Made by a program: the position numbers and the translations under genes. Below, in pieces: positions 1-5,198 of a stretch of 6,443 nucleotides of DNA. How positions within the stretch are numbered: position 1 is the stretch's first letter; every line of letters starts with the position of its first letter. The notes below the pieces were generated by a model. The model was not told the origin of the DNA, ran no database searches, and worked only from the letters and a program-made list of their open reading frames with translations. The stretch comes from CAZVIJ01 sp964626735 (lineage in GTDB: Bacteria; Patescibacteriota; Dojkabacteria; JAOAGR01), in NCBI GenBank assembly GCA_964626735.1, contig CAZVIJ010000076.1, positions 1-6,443 on the forward strand. The letters are read 5' to 3'.

Positions 1-74
1 ATGGCGTTAGAAAATTATATTCTGGATGGACGAGCATCGAAGAATTGTTACGCGTAACGGCACTCAAAGAATGA
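1..74 (+). CDS. pilB: Type IV pilus assembly ATPase PilB/GspE family, C-terminal end only (partial)
   Basis: This is the 3' end of a gene that begins before the window; the first full codon is at position 3. The readable tail is GVRKLYSGWTSIEELLRVTA followed by LKE and TGA. A Gly-(x)n-Gly-x-Thr-Ser-(Ile/Leu)-Glu-Glu-(x)-Leu-Arg-Val-Thr ending is typical of the extension ATPases PilB/GspE and differs from the C-terminus of the retraction ATPase PilT. Such proteins are cytoplasmic hexameric ATPases that power pilus polymerisation by acting on the PilC platform. The stop codon overlaps the pilC start (ATGA at 71-74), which supports both the frame and translational coupling. The Walker boxes lie outside the window, so the assignment rests on about 24 residues plus the adjacent pilC. 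Confidence 0.82.
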   Translation, partial: GVRKLYSGWTSIEELLRVTALKE

Positions 75-1189
75 AAAACGAACAACCAGCAGAATCAAAA
101 GATCAGAGCGTTTCTGAAGTCAAGAAAAAGAAAAACCCCAATAGTCTGGGACGTGTCAAAATGCTTGATATCGTGCTTGCAATTCGGCAGCTTTCGGTGA
201 TGCTCAAATCATCGCTTGCAATCGAGGATGTTTTGAAATCGCTCTACCAGCAGACACAAAACCCAAAGCTCAAAGAGGCATTCGGGTACGTACTAACCGA
301 TGTCCAGAGCGGCATGAGCCTATCCGAATCGTTCGCGAAATATAAAAAAGTCTTCCCGGGAATCATTTCCTCCATCGTGAATGCGGGCGAACAGGGAGGA
401 ACCTTGGAAAAAAATCTCTTTTACTTGGCAGATTACCTTAAGAAAGATTACGAGCTGAAGAAGAAAGTTAAAGGCGCGCTCTTCTATCCGATGATGGTCT
501 TCGGCCTTACAATATTCGAGGCAATGGGCGTCGTGTTTTTTATCCTTCCCCGTTTGGAGAGTTTGTTTACTTCGTTCAAAAATGTTCCTGCTTTTACGCT
601 CGGCATGATCTCCACGGCAAAAATGCTCCGAGACAATAAGCTCACGATCGGCCTCGGATTGCTTGTATTCGTGGTGGGATTCAGCTATTTCATGAAAACT
701 CCTCCGGGACGCAAGTTCAAGGATCGTCTCGTTCTGGGAGTTCCGATCATCAAAAAGCTTACCAAACACAGTATTCTCGCGAATTTCTCGAGAACGCTCG
801 GAATCCTTCTCGAAAGCGGTATCCCGCTTATAAAGGCGCTCCAGATTACCGAGACCACGATCGAGAACCATATTTACGCAAAGATCGTTGCCGGTGTACG
901 GGAAAAAGTGCAAGCAGGAATGGGACTTGCCGAAGCGCTTTCTGCAAATCCGACCTATTTTCCGTCTACGTTCACCAAGATGATCGAAGTAGGAGAGCAA
1001 ACAAGCTCGCTTGAAGAGAATCTGCTGTATCTGCATGAATTCTACGCTGAAGACGTCGAAGACATGAGCAACAACCTTACGACGTTGCTTGAGCCGCTGC
1101 TTCTGGTTTTCATCGGGTTGATGATCGGCGGTCTTGCGATCTCGATTATCGGTCCTATTTACCAGCTTACCAGCAGTATCAACAATTGA
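71..1189 (+). CDS. pilC: PilC/GspF-family inner-membrane platform protein of the type IV pilus
   Basis: A 372-aa polytopic membrane protein that forms the platform on which the assembly ATPase acts to insert pilins into the fibre. Two homologous T2SSF repeats are visible at about residues 36-159 and 236-358. Each has an 'xxGEQxxxLExNLxYL' segment (AGEQGGTLEKNLFYLADY near 105-122, VGEQTSSLEENLLYLHEF near 307-324) followed by a hydrophobic stretch. Likely membrane segments are about 138-160, 191-208 and 341-363. The first 30 residues are Lys-rich and polar, as in the cytoplasmic N-terminus of this family. Length is slightly short of the usual ~400 aa. The start at 71 is preferred over an in-frame ATG at 26 because it makes an ATGA overlap with the upstream pilB stop; 26 would overlap pilB by 49 nt. 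The stop lies 1 nt before the next start. Confidence 0.93.
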   Translation: MKNEQPAESKDQSVSEVKKKKNPNSLGRVKMLDIVLAIRQLSVMLKSSLAIEDVLKSLYQQTQNPKLKEAFGYVLTDVQSGMSLSESFAKYKKVFPGIISSIVNAGEQGGTLEKNLFYLADYLKKDYELKKKVKGALFYPMMVFGLTIFEAMGVVFFILPRLESLFTSFKNVPAFTLGMISTAKMLRDNKLTIGLGLLVFVVGFSYFMKTPPGRKFKDRLVLGVPIIKKLTKHSILANFSRTLGILLESGIPLIKALQITETTIENHIYAKIVAGVREKVQAGMGLAEALSANPTYFPSTFTKMIEVGEQTSSLEENLLYLHEFYAEDVEDMSNNLTTLLEPLLLVFIGLMIGGLAISIIGPIYQLTSSINN

Positions 1190-1190
1190 T

Positions 1191-1655
1191 ATGAAGACGA
1201 TGGCAAAAAAGATGGGGTATACCCTGATGGAAATGCTTTTGGTGCTTGGGATCTTCATTAGCGTAACCGTAATCGTGATGCCGTATACGATTCAGCAAAT
1301 ACAGGGCGAGAAATTGCAGGATGTCGTGAAGGAGATCGAGTCTTCGATATTTTCTTACCAGCAAAAGGGCTATACCGGGCTCTCGTCGAAAAGCTACGGC
1401 ATTTCTTTCAGTACCAACAAATATACGCTGTATATCGGCTCAACGTTGGCTACTGCCGAAAGTACCGAAGAGTATCCATTACAGAACGGCGTCACGATAT
1501 CGCAGATTTCGTTAAGCGGAGGAGCAATCGACATCAATTTCTCAACAGGGTCATTCAGGCCAAACCATTACGGATCCGTAAAAGTTTCAGACTATGCCAA
1601 CAATTACCTGATAACCATTAGCAGCGAAGGGCTTATCGATTATGCGAAAGTTTAA
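1191..1655 (+). CDS. Minor pilin with prepilin N-terminus, GspH/FimT-like
   Basis: A 154-aa protein with a class III signal: basic leader MKTMAKKMG, predicted prepilin-peptidase cleavage after Gly9, then YTLMEMLLVLGIFIS with Glu at mature position 5 (Glu14). A hydrophobic helix runs to about residue 32, followed by an amphipathic helix and then a beta-rich C-terminal part (about 68-153). The ending has the pattern 'IDINFSTGSFRP...VSDYANNYLITISSEGLIDY', which resembles the strand order of GspH/FimT/FimU proteins. It is the first of four consecutive pilin-like genes and occupies the H position of an H-I-J-K set, which supports that reading. The ATG at 1191 follows the pilC TGA by 1 nt; an in-frame ATG at 1200 is an equally plausible start that only shortens the leader. 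No clear Shine-Dalgarno is seen, so coupling to pilC translation is likely. It overlaps the next gene by 14 nt. Confidence 0.85.
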   Translation: MKTMAKKMGYTLMEMLLVLGIFISVTVIVMPYTIQQIQGEKLQDVVKEIESSIFSYQQKGYTGLSSKSYGISFSTNKYTLYIGSTLATAESTEEYPLQNGVTISQISLSGGAIDINFSTGSFRPNHYGSVKVSDYANNYLITISSEGLIDYAKV

Positions 1656-3579
1656 ATCCAAAAAGAGAGGATTCAGCATGGTAGAAATCATTGTTGCGGT
1701 CGCGCTGTTCTCGATGTTGACCATCAGCACCGTTTTCTTCTCCATGGATGCGTACCGCGCCAACTACAATTCGTATAAGAAGCTCGAAGCGGCGTCATAT
1801 CTTGGAGAACTTTCTAACGCGATCCTCATAAGCAAAAACGACTCGTGGTCATCAATCGTCCAGAATACATCGACAGGCGCTAAGCATTTAACCTTCTCCA
1901 ATAACACATACAGCATCTCCTCAGGAAGCAGCACGGTAAACGGAATCACCGTAAGTTTCGAACTGCTTCCGGTTTATCGTGATGCAAGCGGAAACGTTGC
2001 GGTTTCGGGCACAAACGACGCCCACTCGAGGAAGTTGACGCTTACCGCGACGTGGACCGATAATTTCAATACGACAAATACCTATACGACCTACACATAC
2101 ATCAACGACTGGTCAACCTTGCCCTGGACGCAAACGACGACGACCGACTTCACGCCGGGAACACGAAACAATACCGTCCTCACCACGACGGGCGATGGAG
2201 AAGTTTCGCTCGATACCGTCGTATACGCAGACTGGTGCAATCCCAACCTCACGCTGACGGCCTCGGACTTGCCAGGGCAGGGTATAGCAAACGCGATCAC
2301 CGCACTGCCCGGGGTTGCCTATATCGGTACAGGAAATAACGCTTCTGGAGTGTCCTACGCGCACGTTACTGTTTCCAATTCCTCACCGCCGGTTACTACA
2401 AACGTCGGTACGTTTGACGGGTATAAAACGAATTCTGTGTTCGGCGAAACGAATTACGCATACATTGGAACGGATACCAACAGCAAGGAGGTTGTCATTA
2501 TCAATGTCTCGTCGACTCCATTCAGCGAAGCAGGATACTTCAACGCTCCCGGCAATGGCGCAGGAAGCGCCGTCGCGACGTCGGGGAATTACGGATATAT
2601 GACCTCGGGTTCTAAATTCTACGTCTTCGACCTTTCCGCGAAAACCGGATCGCGCGCACAAGTGGGCTCAGCCGTAAATCTGGCAGGAACCGGTACCAGT
2701 ATCGTAATCAAGGGAAAATATGCCTACGTCACGACCAATAGTTCGACGACGCAAATGCAGATTATCGATATTTCAAACCCGGCTTCGGCGAGCGTCGTCG
2801 GCCAAGCCCAGCTCAATGCGCTCGGTGGAATCGACGTCTATATCAACAGCGCAGCTACCCGTGCGTATATCGCAACAGCAACATCAACTACAAAGAACGA
2901 ATTCTTTATCGTCGATATCACTACCAAGACAGGAACAAGAACCGTTATATCGAGCTATGATACCAACGGTATGAATCCGACGGGGGTAACCGTTGCGCCC
3001 GACGGTACGGGAAGAGCGATCATCGTAGGTACGGGAGGTACCGAACAGTATCAAGTTATCAACATCAATACTGAATCAAGCCTGACGCGTTGCGGAGGAA
3101 CCACCATAGCAACCGGAGCAAATGGACTGGCGTCCGTCGTCAATTCGGTTGGCGATGCATACTCGTATGTCATTACCGGCGATACTTCAAGCGAGCTGAA
3201 GCTTATCAAGGGCGGCCCGGGAGGGGGAAACGGCCTGGGAATGGGGGTCGTACCGTCGGGCACATTCACATCCTCCATCTTCGACACGACATCGGCAACC
3301 ACGACGTACAACACTATCGGCTGGAATGCCACCGTACCTAATCTCGCAACGCTCAAGTACCAAGTACGGACGGGGTCAACGACGTCCGAAGTTTCGACCA
3401 ATGCATGGTTCGGACCGGATGGCACAACAGCAACGTATTTCACGACAGCTTCCGGAGAAAACATTCCGGAAGTGGCAGGGCAGGGGAATAGGTACGTGCA
3501 GTACAAGGCGTACTTGACATCGGGGGATAACGTGTATGGGCCAATCGTGTCTTCAGTAACGATAACGTATCAAAAATGA
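1642..3579 (+). CDS. Giant modular minor pilin (I/PilV position) with a predicted seven-bladed beta-propeller and C-terminal beta domain
   Basis: A 645-aa protein. The leader MRKFKSKKRG is followed by FSMVEIIVAVALFSM, a prepilin motif with cleavage after Gly10 and Glu at mature position 5 (Glu15). Residues 11-165 look like a minor pilin (helix, then strands). Residues about 220-525 contain seven repeats beginning with an 'xAYI/V'-like strand, centred on Tyr227, Tyr274, Tyr319, Tyr362, Tyr409, Ile460 and Tyr509. Most are followed by an 'IxDIS/IINVS/IVDIT/VININ' strand, as in LVIVD or YVTN-type propellers. Residues about 540-643 form a Thr/Ser-rich beta domain ('WNATVPNLATLKYQVR', 'WFGPDGTT', 'GNRYVQYKAYL') of a type seen on secreted proteins. 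Ordinary PilV/GspI proteins are only ~120-180 aa, so about 450 residues are extra. A weak SD-like GAAGGG lies at 1626-1631. The stop overlaps the next start (ATGA 3576-3579). Inferred role: surface-exposed pilus tip or adhesin subunit. Fold and ligand are not proven. Confidence 0.85.
   Translation: MRKFKSKKRGFSMVEIIVAVALFSMLTISTVFFSMDAYRANYNSYKKLEAASYLGELSNAILISKNDSWSSIVQNTSTGAKHLTFSNNTYSISSGSSTVNGITVSFELLPVYRDASGNVAVSGTNDAHSRKLTLTATWTDNFNTTNTYTTYTYINDWSTLPWTQTTTTDFTPGTRNNTVLTTTGDGEVSLDTVVYADWCNPNLTLTASDLPGQGIANAITALPGVAYIGTGNNASGVSYAHVTVSNSSPPVTTNVGTFDGYKTNSVFGETNYAYIGTDTNSKEVVIINVSSTPFSEAGYFNAPGNGAGSAVATSGNYGYMTSGSKFYVFDLSAKTGSRAQVGSAVNLAGTGTSIVIKGKYAYVTTNSSTTQMQIIDISNPASASVVGQAQLNALGGIDVYINSAATRAYIATATSTTKNEFFIVDITTKTGTRTVISSYDTNGMNPTGVTVAPDGTGRAIIVGTGGTEQYQVININTESSLTRCGGTTIATGANGLASVVNSVGDAYSYVITGDTSSELKLIKGGPGGGNGLGMGVVPSGTFTSSIFDTTSATTTYNTIGWNATVPNLATLKYQVRTGSTTSEVSTNAWFGPDGTTATYFTTASGENIPEVAGQGNRYVQYKAYLTSGDNVYGPIVSSVTITYQK
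2299..3216 (+). repeat. Seven degenerate protein-level repeats (predicted beta-propeller blades)
   Basis: Within the 645-aa pilin, residues about 220-525 show seven consecutive units. The anchor aromatic or aliphatic residue of each 'AYI'-type strand sits at 227, 274, 319, 362, 409, 460 and 509, giving spacings of 47, 45, 43, 47, 51 and 49. The best-matching units read NYAYIG...VVIINVS, NYGYMT...FYVFDLS, KYAYVT...MQIIDISNP and TRAYIA...FFIVDIT. The repeats have diverged and are not obvious at DNA level. Seven units of this size match the size of a seven-bladed propeller. This is pattern recognition, not a structural result. Confidence 0.65.
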
Positions 3580-4076
3580 AACCTGCTAGAACAAAAGAAA
3601 TAAAATTCGGAATGACGCTCGTCGAATCGGTTACGTATATCGGGATTTTCGGTATCGTGTTCCTATCGATCATCCAATTTGTCCTTGCGATCAATACCTA
3701 TAATCTGTCAGCAGCACAAAAGGGTGAATTGGAACGAAGCAAAATCTACCTTCTCGAACATCTGCAAGACAGCTTCAGGAAGTCGACATCGGTTGACACG
3801 GTAAACTCGACGTTCGCCAATAATGCGGGTAAATTGCGGCTTCTTCCTTCAAGCGGCTACTACGAATATTATCTCAACGGAACGGTCTTGACCTTCTCGC
3901 AAAGCGGATCGACGTTTCCGCTTACACCATCCAACGTTCAGGTCACGAAACTGTATTTCGAAAAGGTAAATACCGTTTCTGGCACCACGATCGGTACGAG
4001 GATAACGATTGACTTAAAAAGCACAAAATCTTCAAACGCTACCTCAACGATACAAACAATGTACTCCGTACGATGA
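3576..4076 (+). CDS. Minor pilin with prepilin N-terminus, GspJ/PilW-like
   Basis: A 166-aa protein. The leader MKPARTKEIKFG precedes MTLVESVTYIGIFGIVFLS, with predicted prepilin-peptidase cleavage after Gly12 and Glu17 at mature position 5. The hydrophobic helix runs to about residue 38, followed by a polar helical stretch with Arg/Lys ('LERSKIYLLEHLQDSFRKS', 54-72). A strand-rich C-terminal part follows ('KLRLLPSSGYYEYYLNGTVLTF', about 86-107, then 'VQVTKLYFEKVNT...TRITIDL'). This layout fits the J/PilW class of minor pseudopilins and it occupies the third slot of the four-pilin set; the class call is by position and general pattern rather than a diagnostic motif. Its start overlaps the stop of the preceding gene (ATGA 3576-3579), and its stop overlaps the next start (ATGA 4073-4076). 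No Shine-Dalgarno is visible, so translational coupling is the likely way it is expressed. Confidence 0.82.
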   Translation: MKPARTKEIKFGMTLVESVTYIGIFGIVFLSIIQFVLAINTYNLSAAQKGELERSKIYLLEHLQDSFRKSTSVDTVNSTFANNAGKLRLLPSSGYYEYYLNGTVLTFSQSGSTFPLTPSNVQVTKLYFEKVNTVSGTTIGTRITIDLKSTKSSNATSTIQTMYSVR

Positions 4077-4453
4077 AAACCAGAAAAAGAAAAGGAAATA
4101 TAGCGCTCACGACGGTTTTGATAGTTTCCGCGATCTTGATAGCGGGAGGATTAACTCTGCTCCTCTCCACGATCGATACGACGATAGCATCCAAGAATTT
4201 CGGATCGAATACGCTCTCGCAATTGGGTATTAGAAACTGCCTCGAGGAGACGATGTACCGGCTCAGAACGAATATGAACTATACCGGAAACTTTACGGTA
4301 ACGTACTCGAACGGTTCATGCACAGCGACCGTCACCAATAGTACGCCCGCAACAACCAAAAACGTGGCGGTCACCAGCACCTATAATTCCTATACAAGCA
4401 CGAAAACATATAAAGTCGACACAACGACAGCGCCGATGAGCGTATCGAATTAG
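4073..4453 (+). CDS. PilX/GspK-like minor pilin lacking Glu5
   Basis: A 126-aa protein with basic leader MKTRKRKG, then NIALTTVLIVSAILIAGGLTLLLS, a pilin-like hydrophobic helix (about 9-32). Predicted cleavage is after Gly8. The residue at mature position 5 is Thr13, not Glu. Lack of Glu5 is characteristic of GspK, which caps the pseudopilus tip, and fits this protein being last in an H-I-J-K series. A polar helix ('IASKNFGSNTLSQLGIRNCL', 38-57) is followed by a short Thr/Asn-rich beta region. Cys56 and Cys83 are the only cysteines and could form a disulfide outside the membrane. It is far shorter than GspK (~300 aa) and closer to PilX (~160-200 aa). The gene starts within an ATGA overlap and is the last pilus gene before a 27-nt gap. 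Confidence 0.78.
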   Translation: MKTRKRKGNIALTTVLIVSAILIAGGLTLLLSTIDTTIASKNFGSNTLSQLGIRNCLEETMYRLRTNMNYTGNFTVTYSNGSCTATVTNSTPATTKNVAVTSTYNSYTSTKTYKVDTTTAPMSVSN

Positions 4454-4467
4454 CTGTTAATTGGATA

Positions 4468-4473
4468 TACAAT
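4468..4473 (+). promoter_or_regulatory. Possible -10 element just upstream of the oxidoreductase gene
   Basis: TACAAT matches TATAAT at five of six positions and lies 7 nt before the ATG at 4481. Transcription from it would start at or next to the ATG, giving a leaderless message; no Shine-Dalgarno precedes the gene, which is consistent. The region 17 nt upstream (TCGAAT, 4445-4450) is a poor -35 match. Alternatively the gene is simply read through from the pilus operon, since no terminator is visible in 4454-4480. Confidence 0.3.
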
Positions 4474-4480
4474 AAACAAT

Positions 4481-5134
4481 ATGGGATCTATAAACGATGC
4501 CTTCGTGAAGGCCAAAGAATTAGTAGCGCGAAAAGGCAGGGAAACGCAGAAATCTGCTCTACCGACAGGAGACAACGAAAGACTACCGCCGGGACAACGG
4601 TTAGTGACTGGTTTTCCCGTCCTAGACTTAGGAGTAAAACCGATATTTTTCGAAAAAAAGTATCGCTTTGAGGTAACCGGGTTGGTCGAAAACCCGATTT
4701 CGCTAACTTGGGAAGAATTGATGTCTTTGCCTAAATCGGAAATTACTGCCGATTTCCATTGCGTAACCAGATGGAGCAAGTTTGACGTTACCTGGGGTGG
4801 CGTCCTGCTCAAAGACATAATCGATACGGTTAAACCCAAACCGTCCGCTAAGTTTGTCATACAATACGGTTTGGACGGCTATACCACCAATACCCCACTT
4901 GAAGCGCTGCTCGATAAAAACGTAATACTCGCGTACGAATTGGATCACGAACCGCTCCCCAGAGAGCACGGAGCGCCGGTCCGCATGATTATCCCATCGC
5001 TTTACGGGTGGAAAGGAAGCAAGTTCTTGACCAAACTTGAGTTCCTGGATCACGATGAACGGGGGTTTTGGGAAGTCAGGGGATACAGCAATACCGCCGA
5101 TCCATGGAAAGAAGAACGGTATTCCTTATTCTGA
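4481..5134 (+). CDS. Cytoplasmic sulfite oxidase-like molybdopterin-dependent oxidoreductase
   Basis: A 217-aa protein consisting almost entirely of the oxidoreductase molybdopterin-binding domain (COG2041, sulfite oxidase fold). Visible family blocks are 'LPPGQ' (35-39), 'FPVLDLG' (45-51), 'WEELMSLP' (77-84), 'DFHCVTRWSKFDVTWGGV' (91-108), 'GYTTNTPLEALL' (133-144), 'HGAPVRMIIPSLYGWKGSKF' (163-182) and 'GFWEVRGYSNTADPWKEERY' (195-214). Cys94 is the predicted molybdenum ligand; it is present, so the site looks intact. Length fits the short branch (~200 aa) found in actinobacteria, archaea and as YuiH-like proteins, without dimerisation or heme domains. No Sec or Tat signal and no membrane segment are present, so it is predicted cytoplasmic, unlike MsrP/YedY. 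Substrate and electron partner are unknown; no reductase or Moco biosynthesis gene is adjacent. It lies 27 nt after the pilus genes on the same strand. A function in sulfite oxidation should not be assumed. Confidence 0.9.
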   Translation: MGSINDAFVKAKELVARKGRETQKSALPTGDNERLPPGQRLVTGFPVLDLGVKPIFFEKKYRFEVTGLVENPISLTWEELMSLPKSEITADFHCVTRWSKFDVTWGGVLLKDIIDTVKPKPSAKFVIQYGLDGYTTNTPLEALLDKNVILAYELDHEPLPREHGAPVRMIIPSLYGWKGSKFLTKLEFLDHDERGFWEVRGYSNTADPWKEERYSLF

Positions 5135-5142
5135 TCCTGGTG

Positions 5143-5148
5143 TATAAT
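5143..5148 (+). promoter_or_regulatory. Perfect -10 hexamer downstream of the oxidoreductase gene
   Basis: TATAAT lies 8 nt after the oxidoreductase stop and 50 nt before the next ATG (5199). It is preceded directly by TG, though not with the one-base spacing of a canonical extended -10. No good -35 lies 16-18 nt upstream. If used, it would give a leader of about 45 nt that is AT-rich and lacks a Shine-Dalgarno. Confidence 0.4.
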
Positions 5149-5162
5149 TAATGAAGATATTA

Positions 5163-5191
5163 TTGGAATAATCGAGAATATTTTATAGACT
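5163..5191 (+). promoter_or_regulatory. Alternative promoter candidate for the gene at 5199
   Basis: TTGGAA (5163-5168, four of six matches to TTGACA) is separated by 17 nt from TAGACT (5186-5191, four of six matches to TATAAT). The -10-like box ends 7 nt before the ATG, the same geometry as the box before the oxidoreductase gene, so transcription could start at or next to the start codon. It competes with the better -10 at 5143-5148; which is used cannot be told from sequence. Confidence 0.25.
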
Positions 5192-5198
5192 AATCCAT

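Noticed and set aside
1..57. Frame beginning with ATG at position 1 and encoding an 18-residue peptide
   Set aside because: Another frame in the same bases (from position 3 to 74) gives a typical PilB C-terminus that ends in an ATGA overlap with pilC, so the ATG at 1 is incidental.
26..70. Longer pilC starting at ATG 26
   Set aside because: It would overlap the end of pilB by 49 nt and add 15 residues not expected in the family; the ATG at 71 overlaps the pilB stop by 4 nt, matching other junctions in the operon.
320..1258. A 312-codon open frame on the minus strand antisense to pilC
   Set aside because: It lies opposite a clearly homologous PilC gene, its product is Arg/His/Glu-rich with no recognisable domain, and its extent follows the codon bias of the + strand gene. 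It is a shadow.
2315..3517. Several shorter open frames on both strands inside the large modular pilin gene
   Set aside because: The 645-codon frame has a coherent repeat structure throughout; the alternative frames are Arg/Ser-rich without domains and reflect the Thr/Ser codon content of the main gene.
4454..4480. Terminator between the last pilin gene and the oxidoreductase gene
   Set aside because: The 27-nt gap has no GC-rich stem or T-run, so readthrough from the pilus operon cannot be excluded and no terminator is annotated.
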